Virus record (IMG/VR): IMGVR_UViG_3300027969_003770
Coordinates: 1-27,390 of that record
Source: a virus
Strand: one strand, 5' to 3'
DNA length: 27,390 nucleotides
Shown here: positions 1 through 5,978 of the stretch, in pieces
Layout: each line of letters begins with the position of its first letter
Position numbering within the stretch: position 1 is the first letter of the stretch
Notes under the pieces: model-generated
What the model was told of the DNA's origin: nothing
Seen by the model: the letters and a program-made list of their open reading frames with translations, nothing else
Databases searched by the model: none
Program-made: the position numbers and the translations under genes

Positions 1-323
1 TTCTTTTAATGCTGGTTATAGACTGCTTGCTCTTTGGACCGTGGGGACTTGTAGTGTGGGGTATTCAAATGATATGGATCCCGTTCTGGGCAGCAGGTGT
101 AGTTAATGGACTAAGCCATTGGTGGGGATATCGCAACACAGATACCAAAGATACCAGCCGTAATATCATTCCGTGGGCAGTATGGATTGGTGGGGAAGAA
201 TTACACAACAATCATCACGCAGATGGTGCTAATGCCAAGTTCAGTCAGAAGTGGTATGAGTTTGATCTAGGTTGGATGTACATCTGCATCTTACGTTTCT
301 TTAAGTTAGCCACAGTTAGATAA
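1..323 (+). CDS. Fatty acid desaturase, C-terminal part (5' end outside window)
   Basis: The visible C-terminal ~105 residues carry a histidine cluster HNNHH preceded by GGEELHNN, plus an upstream LSHWWGYRN segment. This is the layout of the last histidine boxes of membrane di-iron acyl-CoA/acyl-lipid desaturases (stearoyl-CoA desaturase type). A hydrophobic tract precedes the boxes, as expected for a membrane enzyme. Desaturases introduce a double bond into acyl chains; phage copies are known in T4-like marine phages and presumably adjust membrane lipids. The reading frame is open to the window edge, so the start and the first histidine boxes are not visible. A strong hairpin terminator follows directly. 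The family call is fairly secure; the exact substrate is unknown. Confidence 0.8.
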   Translation, partial: LLMLVIDCLLFGPWGLVVWGIQMIWIPFWAAGVVNGLSHWWGYRNTDTKDTSRNIIPWAVWIGGEELHNNHHADGANAKFSQKWYEFDLGWMYICILRFFKLATVR

Positions 324-326
324 AGA

Positions 327-354
327 AAAAGCACCCGAAGGTGCTTTTCTTTTA
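327..354. terminator. Intrinsic terminator, bidirectional
   Basis: Perfect 9-bp stem AAAAGCACC / GGTGCTTTT around a CGAA loop. It has U-rich tails in both directions, so it can end the desaturase transcript (+) and the converging minus-strand transcript. Confidence 0.9.
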
Positions 355-380
355 CCACTATATTGCTCTATGAGCGTATA

Positions 381-653
381 TTATTTCTTTACGCCGCTGT
401 TAACAAATGAGTACATCTTTTCAGCTGTCTCTAGAACTTTGTCAAGTCCTGGAAACTGTGGCATTTCAACTTTACTAACGATCTGACCAGTCTTCTCGTC
501 ACGAGTAGCAGTCATTTCCCAGCCTTGGAATTTGGCGTGGAAGTCGTCTTGTACTAGGCTCTTGGCCATGCCCAAGATGTCTGTACGGATTTCGTAACCG
601 TTCTTGTTGAATTTAACTTCTGGTAGCTTTGGTGCTTCGAATGTGTTTGACAT
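381..653 (-). CDS. Conserved phage hypothetical protein, 90 aa
   Basis: I do not recognise a named domain. The 90-aa protein is soluble, with no signal peptide or membrane segment. It starts MSNTFEAPKLPEVKF and carries a GYEIRTDILGMAK segment and a C-terminal helix (KVLETAEKMYSFVN). The style matches short conserved proteins of T4-like marine phages, but that is recall and not a search. The start is well supported: an AGGAG Shine-Dalgarno lies 7 bases before the ATG, and a promoter (TTGCTT-17-TATAAT) lies upstream at 715-743. The gene is transcribed towards the desaturase and shares its bidirectional terminator. Confidence 0.8.
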   Translation of the reverse strand: MSNTFEAPKLPEVKFNKNGYEIRTDILGMAKSLVQDDFHAKFQGWEMTATRDEKTGQIVSKVEMPQFPGLDKVLETAEKMYSFVNSGVKK

Positions 654-714
654 AATAATCTCCTGTGTGTTAATGTCTGTAAATTAACAACTACTTCTTT
701 TTCGCTGTTAACTT

Positions 715-743
715 ATTATATATGCTCTGCGACTGAAAAGCAA
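715..743 (-). promoter_or_regulatory. Sigma70-type promoter for the 90-aa gene
   Basis: On the minus strand, TTGCTT (743-738), a 17-base spacer and TATAAT (720-715). It lies about 60 bases before the ATG at 653, in the gap after the hydrolase stop codon. Confidence 0.65.
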
Positions 744-744
744 C

Positions 745-1320
745 TTATTTCTTGAACTTTTTTACTCGTTCTTTAATAAGGCTTACCACTTCGTCACTGA
801 GCACTACTTCATAGTGGTTGTATTCAACTTCCACTAATTCCATATCCTCATGATGCCGTTGGCTAGCAATGGTCACTACACCATCGTTAGGCTCGTGCAT
901 AAAAGGGCTTTGTCCTTTGATTGTGACTATATTAGTCCAAGGATGCTGTATCTTAATGCGTTTGGCCTGTTTCATAACCCACGAACTAGGCCCTATATCA
1001 CGCATCAGTCTGCTGAACGGCAAGAAGTATTGAGCATAGTCTGCCACTTCAGCACCACCATATGGTGTGCTTAGAGTCACCGCGCCTCTAACAGCACTAG
1101 GCATTGAATTGGCCAAATGCAAACCATATATGCCGCCTAGGCTATGTGCAACAAAAACTAGATCAGTTTGTCCGTCTAGCGCAGTCTGCATGTCTTTTAG
1201 GTTATTTTCAAACCCATTACGGCTGTCATAATTAAGGTCCACCCCGTCGCCTAGTTTGCTCTTGATGTAATTGAAGCTTTCACTGGTGGCATTGGCACCG
1301 TGTATATAAACCAGTTTCAT
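745..1320 (-). CDS. Alpha/beta hydrolase (lipase/esterase-like), 191 aa
   Basis: The N-terminus MKLVYIHGANAT gives the first beta strand and the oxyanion-hole HG. VAHSLGGIYG is the nucleophile elbow (G/H-x-S-x-G, serine in HSLGG). PNDGVV supplies the likely acid and YNHYEVV the histidine, so all three catalytic residues are present. At 191 aa it is a compact single-domain hydrolase, cytoplasmic by sequence (no signal peptide). The frame stays open upstream to 1509, but the upstream residues are low-complexity and overlap two better-supported small genes, so I start at 1320, where the family fold begins. There is no Shine-Dalgarno. Instead an AATAAATA late-promoter-like octamer ends 5 bases before the ATG, hinting at leaderless expression, or the gene is coupled to the small gene 11 bases upstream. 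The substrate is unknown. Confidence 0.82.
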   Translation of the reverse strand: MKLVYIHGANATSESFNYIKSKLGDGVDLNYDSRNGFENNLKDMQTALDGQTDLVFVAHSLGGIYGLHLANSMPSAVRGAVTLSTPYGGAEVADYAQYFLPFSRLMRDIGPSSWVMKQAKRIKIQHPWTNIVTIKGQSPFMHEPNDGVVTIASQRHHEDMELVEVEYNHYEVVLSDEVVSLIKERVKKFKK

Positions 1321-1325
1321 GCCAA

Positions 1326-1333
1326 TATTTATT
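1326..1333 (-). promoter_or_regulatory. T4-late-like promoter octamer AATAAATA
   Basis: AATAAATA on the minus strand. With T4-like spacing (start about 6 bases past the octamer) transcription would begin at about the hydrolase ATG (1320). Motif only; no experiment. Confidence 0.35.
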
Positions 1334-1451
1334 AAGAGCCGTATATAGCTTTGGCTTCTTCTACGCGGCCTTGACGGGCAAGACTGGCTGCATAACGTGC
1401 TTGACCAAATGCTTCTAGTACTGACCAAATTGAGTTTAAGATTGTTTTCAT
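1332..1451 (-). CDS. Small protein, 39 aa
   Basis: A 39-codon gene beginning MKTILNSIWSVLEAFGQARY and ending AKAIYGS. It is predicted to be a single amphipathic helix with an 'AASLARQGRVEEAK' segment like those of short proteobacterial proteins of unknown function. A Shine-Dalgarno-like AAAGGAAA lies 6 bases before the ATG, inside the end of the previous small gene; its ATG overlaps that gene's TGA by four bases (ATGA), which implies translational coupling. Function unknown. The paired arrangement and ribosome site argue that it is real despite its size. Confidence 0.6.
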   Translation of the reverse strand: MKTILNSIWSVLEAFGQARYAASLARQGRVEEAKAIYGS

Positions 1452-1624
1452 AGATAAGTTTCCTTTTGGGAGTTGTATTGTTGGATGTAATTTTCCAACT
1501 GGGCGGCATCGGTAATGCCTTTGGTGCTTAGATAAGCATCTAAGCTGCTTTGATAGCTAGATCCTGGGAACATTTCGGATAGACGTTCTAGGATGGCTAG
1601 CATACGATCTGATATAAATTTCAT
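1448..1624 (-). CDS. Small protein, 58 aa, DUF3563-like
   Basis: The 58-aa product starts MKFISDRMLAILERLSEMF and ends with YIQQYNSQKETYL. The spacing of an N-terminal hydrophobic helix, then 'SSYQSSLDAYLS', then a short 'AAQLENYI' helix resembles the DUF3563-type mini-proteins of proteobacteria, which have a similar start and a DLEx-R tail; I put this at moderate confidence. AGGAAAA sits 6 bases before the ATG. The stop overlaps the next start (ATGA). It heads a minus-strand group with the 39-aa protein and the hydrolase. Role unknown. A host-derived regulatory peptide is possible. Confidence 0.6.
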   Translation of the reverse strand: MKFISDRMLAILERLSEMFPGSSYQSSLDAYLSTKGITDAAQLENYIQQYNSQKETYL

Positions 1625-1670
1625 TGCGTTTTCCTGTGTGTTTGTGTAGACTTATGGTTTCTACTGATAG

Positions 1671-1678
1671 TATTTAGC
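1671..1678 (-). promoter_or_regulatory. Late-promoter-like motif GCTAAATA
   Basis: GCTAAATA followed by CTATC on the minus strand, about 47 bases before the ATG at 1624. It is one base off the ATAAATA core seen elsewhere in the window. Confidence 0.35.
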
Positions 1679-1685
1679 TTGGGAT

Positions 1686-1704
1686 TGTGCGACCGCACAT
1701 TTTT
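1686..1704. other. Small hairpin with T-tail between divergent genes
   Basis: TGTGC / GCACA stem around GACC, followed by five Ts. It lies between divergent transcripts and could be a short terminator for upstream read-through or an operator-like palindrome. Nothing else recognisable was seen in 1625-1733. Confidence 0.35.
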
Positions 1705-1733
1705 CAGTACAATGTTATTATTGTTTAAAATGA

Positions 1734-1741
1734 GTTAAATA
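1734..1741 (+). promoter_or_regulatory. Late-promoter-like motif GTTAAATA
   Basis: GTTAAATA ends 18 bases before the ATG at 1760, with AGGAAA between them. It is a one-base variant of the ATAAATA core. Confidence 0.35.
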
Positions 1742-1759
1742 CACAATAGGAAATAATTT

Positions 1760-2047
1760 ATGAAACTTCGTACCAGATCAATTCTGCAGGAACTTAATGA
1801 AATTGCCGAAGTACGCAATACGGATTCGTTAATCGAAAGCCGTGCTACCAACATCATTAATTCTGCTATTAATCTGTTGGAAAGCATACACAAGCACTAT
1901 GACGCTGAATCAGCGGATGAGCTTGAGCGCAGACTTATTAATGCTATCAAAGGGCAGGATCCCAGTAAATTTACCCGTGGTGTACGAAGAATCGCAGAAT
2001 CACGTAAAGCCAAAAGAAAACTAGAAGAATCCAATGACAATGAGTAA
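1760..2047 (+). CDS. Conserved phage hypothetical protein, 95 aa
   Basis: No domain recognised. The protein is a highly charged, all-helical 95-mer: an N-terminal LRTRSILQELNEIAEVRNTD, a middle helix rich in I/L/E, and a basic tail (RRIAESRKAKRKLEESNDNE). There is no signal or membrane segment. AGGAAATAA precedes the ATG. Its 3' end overlaps the next gene by 14 bases, so it leads an operon with the nucleotidyltransferase and ligase-like genes and may act with them. It could be a small nucleic-acid-binding or adaptor protein, but that is a guess from charge only. Confidence 0.75.
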   Translation: MKLRTRSILQELNEIAEVRNTDSLIESRATNIINSAINLLESIHKHYDAESADELERRLINAIKGQDPSKFTRGVRRIAESRKAKRKLEESNDNE

Positions 2048-2849
2048 TTTATTCGAAGGCGGCAACGTATTCAAGGACGCCGATAAACAAGCACTGACAC
2101 AGCGTATTGCTACGGGAGATGTAGAGGAAACTATTCTGTACATCGAAAAGATCACGGGCCTAGACTTTACCAAAGAAAAACACGCAGATGACAAGAAGCC
2201 TGTAAAGTGGTTAGGCACCACTGGACGCAAAGAAGATCCAGACGGCACATTTGAAAAGAACAGTTCAGGCGATTTAGATCTTTCAGTAGACGCCAACGAA
2301 GTAGACAAAAAAGAATTTGCAGCCAAACTAATTTCACAGTTTGGCAAAGAGAACATCAAACTAAGCGGAGACAATGTACACTGGAAGGTGCCTATCAAGG
2401 GCAGTCCGGAGAATGGCTTTGTGCAGGCTGACTTTATGTTTTCAGCCAATCCCCTGTTTCAACAGGGATCAATGATTGGTGGCCAAGGTGAGTATCGTGG
2501 TGAGCACCGCCATATTGTGTTAAGCTCAATTGCTCGTGCTAGAGGCATGAAGTACAGTCCTAAGCATGGCTTACTTAATGCAACTACTGATGAACTACTG
2601 CCCGACGGCAACGATTGGAACAATATTGCTAAACAGCTACTGGGTCAAACAGCCACAGTCAAAGACATTCGTTCAGTTGACACCATTCTAAACTACATTA
2701 AAAAATTACCCAACTACGAAGAGCTGGTTGCAGGTGCAAGAGAAACACTGGCCAAACAGGGCGTTGAATTGCCAAAGAACGAAGCCTTTGAAAGCTACCA
2801 ACCAGGAACAATAGGTTGGATGCGCAGAATGATCAATATCACAAAATGA
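2034..2849 (+). CDS. Pol-beta-type nucleotidyltransferase
   Basis: The segment NSSGDLDLSVD (Gly79-Asp86) matches the pol-beta superfamily signature (G[S/D]-x-D-x-D), with two metal-binding aspartates (Asp82 within GDLDLSVD). VQADFMF about 50 residues on supplies the third carboxylate on a beta strand. This family transfers NMP to RNA, protein or small molecules, and cognates occur in T4-like marine phages with unknown targets. Length is 271 aa; the N-terminal ~60 residues are charged and the C-terminal 60 helical. Two starts are possible, 2034 and 2040 (MTMSN...); AGAAG lies 6 bases before the first, so I kept it. It overlaps the preceding gene, and its stop overlaps the next start (ATGA), so it is coupled to the ligase-like gene. 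Fold call confident; substrate unknown. Confidence 0.78.
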   Translation: MTMSNLFEGGNVFKDADKQALTQRIATGDVEETILYIEKITGLDFTKEKHADDKKPVKWLGTTGRKEDPDGTFEKNSSGDLDLSVDANEVDKKEFAAKLISQFGKENIKLSGDNVHWKVPIKGSPENGFVQADFMFSANPLFQQGSMIGGQGEYRGEHRHIVLSSIARARGMKYSPKHGLLNATTDELLPDGNDWNNIAKQLLGQTATVKDIRSVDTILNYIKKLPNYEELVAGARETLAKQGVELPKNEAFESYQPGTIGWMRRMINITK

Positions 2850-4048
2850 GAGCATTTGAATTCCTGACAGAAAAGTGGAGCAAGAAATACAAAAGCTCTA
2901 TCAACTGCTCTAATCCCAAAGGGTTTAGTCAGAAGGCGCACTGTGCTGGCCGCAATAAAAATGAAAGCATCTATGAAGCTGACGCACCTGCTCCTAAGAA
3001 AGTGGGCCGTGAGTTCAATCACCTAGAAGATCTAGTGTTTACAGAAGCCAACGGCGCTGTCAAAGCCATACAGATACTCAAAGACCTTGCCAGTCCAGAA
3101 ACCAGCATCACTATCAAATGGGACGGCAATCCCACAGTGTACTGGGGGCGTGAAGAAGATGGCACGTTCCGCATGGTGGGCAAGAACAACTGGGGACGTG
3201 AAGAAGGCAAGAGCTCAAGCCCCGAAGAACTAAAACAATTTATCATGAGCCGTGGCAAAGGCGAAGAATGGCGAGCTAAGTTTGCCGGAGATATGGCTGC
3301 ACTATGGCCTGTATTTGAAAAGGCAACTCCTACAGAATTCCGTGGTTATGTTTACGGAGATATTCTATTCCATCCAGGTAAGCCTTATAAAGGCGGTGAT
3401 GGTCGTATATCGTTCACACCTAACCAAACAACCTATTCAGTTGCAGGTGGTAGTGAAGTTGGCCGAGAGTTGGCCAAGGCCAAGATAGCGGTGGCGGCAC
3501 ATAAGGTATTTGGCTACTTTGGAGACAAGAGTGGTGAAGACTTTACGGATCCTGAGCAGTTTGGCGGCAACCCAGAACTTAAGGTATTTGGCTTGACCAG
3601 TGTCAGTCATCGTCCTGCTGTTGGTGCAGAAAATCTTGCTAAAATCGAAGCTCTAGCTAAAAATCAATCAGCAATTAATAATTTGCTAGCACCTGTTGCG
3701 GGCATGGGCTATTTGCAAACTGAGATTTATACCTTTGTGAATACCAAATCAAAAGACAAACAACTAGACGATATCAACACAGAAGCCTTTATGGCCTTTG
3801 TGCAAAAGGCTCCTGCAAAAGCAGCCAAGATTACAGCTCATAGTGAACAGCATCCTGGAGTTATGGACAAGCTGTTTGAACTTGTTCGTGAAATCATGGC
3901 GGCCAAAGACGAAGTTATCCGTGAGCTTGATTCAGCCAAAGGTGATATCACAGCTACTACAGGTGGCAAGCCAGGTGGTGAAGGATATGTTGCAGGCGGC
4001 AGCAAACTGGTACCTAGAGACCGCTGGACTCCTTTCAGAGCCGACTAA
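2846..4048 (+). CDS. Ligase-like (covalent nucleotidyltransferase fold) phage protein, DUF6267-like
   Basis: Starts MRAFEFLTEKWSKKYKSSIN, the short N-terminal tag common in T4-like marine phages. Lys91 sits in ITIKWDGNPTVYWG, resembling the KxDG nucleotide-binding motif of ATP-dependent DNA/RNA ligases and capping enzymes. FRGYVYGDILF (165-175) resembles motif III (Asp172 in place of the usual Glu). The C-terminus has EGYV (379-382, motif IV) and SKLVPR (386-391, motif V-like Lys). No OB-fold domain is visible after motif V. The 400-aa length matches the DUF6267 group I recall from cyanophages. I start at 2846 because the ATG overlaps the upstream TGA; an in-frame upstream Met lies within that gene. 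Partnered with a pol-beta-type enzyme, it may modify or repair nucleic acid; this is inference. Confidence 0.7.
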   Translation: MRAFEFLTEKWSKKYKSSINCSNPKGFSQKAHCAGRNKNESIYEADAPAPKKVGREFNHLEDLVFTEANGAVKAIQILKDLASPETSITIKWDGNPTVYWGREEDGTFRMVGKNNWGREEGKSSSPEELKQFIMSRGKGEEWRAKFAGDMAALWPVFEKATPTEFRGYVYGDILFHPGKPYKGGDGRISFTPNQTTYSVAGGSEVGRELAKAKIAVAAHKVFGYFGDKSGEDFTDPEQFGGNPELKVFGLTSVSHRPAVGAENLAKIEALAKNQSAINNLLAPVAGMGYLQTEIYTFVNTKSKDKQLDDINTEAFMAFVQKAPAKAAKITAHSEQHPGVMDKLFELVREIMAAKDEVIRELDSAKGDITATTGGKPGGEGYVAGGSKLVPRDRWTPFRAD

Positions 4049-4082
4049 AATCAGCCGTATCGGCGTGATTTTTCCTATCCAA

Positions 4083-4090
4083 TATAAATA
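4083..4090 (+). promoter_or_regulatory. T4-type late promoter TATAAATA
   Basis: Perfect match to the T4 late consensus TATAAATA, in the gap before the 4162 gene, giving a leader of about 65 bases. Confidence 0.7.
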
Positions 4091-4126
4091 CTGTATAAGA
4101 ATCAGGACGATTCTTAACATTGCCGG

Positions 4127-4139
4127 TCCCGGAGCGGGA
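4127..4139 (+). other. Leader hairpin
   Basis: TCCCG / CGGGA stem with a GAG loop in the leader of the 4162 gene, just before its strong AAGGAGA ribosome site. Confidence 0.5.
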
Positions 4140-4161
4140 TCATTGATAAGGAGAACACATC

Positions 4162-4527
4162 ATGGCATCAGTAACAAGAACAAACCCAACAGCGGTTGCA
4201 TTAGGTACAATCCAAAGTACACTACAACTAAAAATATTTGAAGGAGTCCTGTCAGGTTCAGGCACAGCTTCTGCTATCAACGCAGCAACAGCATCTTTCT
4301 TATCAGACGAAATTGGCACTACAGCAGCCTTGCAACAGTGGAAGAGCAACGGTCTTAAGTTAACATTTGTTGGCGACGGACACGCTTTAGACGTTGATGC
4401 AGTTGCAATTCGTTTAGGTCGTCAGATTGGTACAGGTTCAAGAACAGCTTCAGGCGTTTGGACATTCACTGACACTACAACATTTACTGTAACTGAGAAG
4501 ACATCTTTCGCTAGCTTACAGACCTAA
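4162..4527 (+). CDS. Small phage protein, probably virion-associated, 121 aa
   Basis: A Ser/Thr/Ala/Gly-rich 121-mer (TRTNPTAVALGTIQSTLQLK..., ending VTEKTSFASLQT) with alternating short hydrophobic stretches that suggest an all-beta fold. It has no signal peptide or membrane segment, and no named family is recognised. It has the strongest expression signals in the region: a perfect TATAAATA late promoter, a hairpin leader, an AAGGAGA Shine-Dalgarno 8 bases from the ATG and its own intrinsic terminator. That makes it a single-gene, abundantly made late product, consistent with a small capsid-decorating or tail protein. The structural role is inference from expression signals and composition. 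Confidence 0.75.
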   Translation: MASVTRTNPTAVALGTIQSTLQLKIFEGVLSGSGTASAINAATASFLSDEIGTTAALQQWKSNGLKLTFVGDGHALDVDAVAIRLGRQIGTGSRTASGVWTFTDTTTFTVTEKTSFASLQT

Positions 4528-4555
4528 TAGTTTTTTCTCAGGGATGGGAAGCACT

Positions 4556-4578
4556 AAAGCACCTTCGGGTGCTTTTTT
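4556..4578 (+). terminator. Intrinsic terminator
   Basis: AAAGCACC / GGTGCTTT stem with a TTCG tetraloop and a run of six Ts. It uses nearly the same stem sequence as the terminator at 327-354. Confidence 0.9.
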
Positions 4579-4616
4579 GTTGGCTGGCGAATCACGAGTG
4601 TAAATAGTAGCACATT

Positions 4617-5021
4617 ATGGCACGCTATCAAGTTATCACTCTCGTAGACATCACTAGAACTCATGCTAGTAGATATGAAACTGACAAAATAAAATTAGGC
4701 CAACAGGCCAACTTCAATGCTCTTCAACAGGCCATTGGCTTGCGTTCTAACTTTTCTTTTGTGGCTGATCCCAACCAGCAGTCTGGTGCATTACCAAGAG
4801 ATCTAGAAGGCCGGGCCACTTACTGGACATGGAACTTTGATACAGAGCGTGATAGTGTTTTTCTCAAAGGTCAAGACCCAGTTGGCCTGTTAATTGACGA
4901 TATCAATGGGGTTCCTATAACCAATCAACTAAATAATTCAGTTGATATAGATCCAGCGGCATTTATTAGTAAAGGTGATCGTGCAAACATTTGGATATAC
5001 GAAATCACACAAGCGGGATAA
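4617..5021 (+). CDS. Hypothetical phage protein, 134 aa
   Basis: No family recognised. The 134-aa protein begins MARYQVITLVDITRTHASR, has a mid-section with GRATYWTWNFDTERDSVF and ends RANIWIYEITQAG; it is mixed alpha/beta and soluble. No Shine-Dalgarno is visible. A GTAAATA late-promoter-like motif ends 10 bases before the ATG, which would leave a leader of only a few bases. It lies among late, probably structural genes. Function unknown. Confidence 0.72.
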   Translation: MARYQVITLVDITRTHASRYETDKIKLGQQANFNALQQAIGLRSNFSFVADPNQQSGALPRDLEGRATYWTWNFDTERDSVFLKGQDPVGLLIDDINGVPITNQLNNSVDIDPAAFISKGDRANIWIYEITQAG

Positions 5022-5024
5022 ATA
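5017..5024 (+). promoter_or_regulatory. Late-promoter-like octamer GATAAATA
   Basis: GATAAATA overlaps the stop of the 4617 gene. The leader of the next gene (5025-5117) follows and contains a GCTCG / CGAGC hairpin with a GAG loop at 5074-5086. Confidence 0.6.
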
Positions 5025-5117
5025 CAATTTAACAGGCAAAACCATTAGGCATTTCGGAACACTTAGGCACATGGCTCGGAGCGAGCACCTGACTTAACAT
5101 AAAAGGAAACAGCCACA

Positions 5118-5465
5118 ATGGCCACGAAAGAAGCAGTAGCACAACTAGCTGCACTACCTGAGCGGGTAGCTGTAGTTGAAACTAAAGTAGACCAAATAGA
5201 AGAAAAACTTGACGAACTCAAAGTGGGCGTCAGAGAGATGCACGACTGTCTAGATAATACTCGCGATTTACTCGCTGAAAAACTATCAGAAATGTCAGTG
5301 GCGTCTGATGCACAGCACAGTGATTTGTATAAAAAGATCAATGAGTTGGAAAAAATCAAAAGTAAATTCACAATGTATGCCATGGTTGGCCTGGCATTTG
5401 CCGCAGGCGCTGGTTGGATTAATGCTATTAATTTTCCACACATACTCAAGTTCTTGGGACTCTAA
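5118..5465 (+). CDS. Coiled-coil protein with C-terminal membrane anchor (holin/XhlA-like)
   Basis: Residues 14-80 form a charged heptad-rich coiled coil (VETKVDQIEEKLDELK...). A hydrophobic segment at about 84-104 (MYAMVGLAFAAGAGWI) is followed by a short tail, FPHILKFLGL. This coil-then-single-anchor layout at 115 aa resembles hemolysin XhlA/holin-associated phage proteins, so it may sit in the inner membrane and take part in lysis, though an unrelated membrane tether is also possible. The start is firm: AAAAGGAAA lies 9 bases upstream. It is expressed from the late-type motif at 5017 with a hairpin leader, and a terminator hairpin follows directly. Confidence 0.7.
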   Translation: MATKEAVAQLAALPERVAVVETKVDQIEEKLDELKVGVREMHDCLDNTRDLLAEKLSEMSVASDAQHSDLYKKINELEKIKSKFTMYAMVGLAFAAGAGWINAINFPHILKFLGL

Positions 5466-5482
5466 AACAAGAACACTTAAAT

Positions 5483-5504
5483 AAGGGCCATAGGTCCTTT
5501 TTTT
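5483..5504 (+). terminator. Intrinsic terminator ending at the next start codon
   Basis: AAGGGCC / GGTCCTT stem (one G-T pair) with an ATA loop and a 7-T tract (5498-5504) that runs straight into the ATG at 5505. It follows the 5118 gene by 17 bases. Confidence 0.75.
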
Positions 5505-5945
5505 ATGACTAACATTTCTAAACGCTTAGAGCAAGTAGTTAGTTCTGCACAGCAAAGATTAATTGAAAAACATCAAATTCTCCCAGTCAAAGTCGCAGAA
5601 GGAATCCTTGTGGGTGATGTGGTCATAGTCAGCGAAGGCACAGTCAAGCATCTTCGATATAATAACACTTACCTTTACAAAGACATTTACCTAAATGCAG
5701 CGGCCATAAGATTGGCCAATATGTTGGCCGTGAACAAACTGTCAATTCATGCTGATAAACTACATAGGGCAGATCAGGAGTATGGACGCTGGTATCACGA
5801 CAGTCAACTGCTAAGGGCACAATATCAAAAGGCCACAAATAACCAGGATTACGACCGTGCAGACACACTATGGGCTAGATACTGTGAGAGTAGAGATCGT
5901 GCGGTAAATGCCAAAAACATTGTGCAGAGATTGGCCTCCTTCTGA
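5505..5945 (+). CDS. Conserved phage hypothetical protein, 146 aa
   Basis: Unrecognised domain. The protein is 146 aa and soluble: an N-terminal helix (ISKRLEQVVSSAQQRLIEKH), a short beta region (VGDVVIVSEGTVKHLRY) and a long C-terminal helical section with many Arg, Tyr and Asp residues. The ATG has no separate Shine-Dalgarno; it follows a terminator-like hairpin with zero spacing, and AGGT inside the hairpin's 3' arm is the only ribosome-site candidate. No in-frame Met occurs for about 75 codons, so the start cannot move far. A CTTAAATA motif at 5476-5483 could give a late transcript starting inside the hairpin. Function unknown; its position suggests a late gene. Confidence 0.72.
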   Translation: MTNISKRLEQVVSSAQQRLIEKHQILPVKVAEGILVGDVVIVSEGTVKHLRYNNTYLYKDIYLNAAAIRLANMLAVNKLSIHADKLHRADQEYGRWYHDSQLLRAQYQKATNNQDYDRADTLWARYCESRDRAVNAKNIVQRLASF

Positions 5946-5952
5946 ATAAATA
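5945..5952 (+). promoter_or_regulatory. Late-promoter-like octamer AATAAATA
   Basis: AATAAATA overlapping the 5505 gene's end, 26 bases before the 5979 ATG. The 14-base string ATAAATATAGTATC here recurs exactly at 8880-8893, ahead of another late gene. Confidence 0.65.
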
Positions 5953-5978
5953 TAGTATCACTCTGGACCTTTACAAAT

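Noticed and set aside
1321-1509. 63-residue N-terminal extension of the alpha/beta hydrolase
   Set aside because: The hydrolase fold begins at MKLVYIHG; the extension is antifunctional-looking and overlaps two small genes with ribosome sites in another frame.
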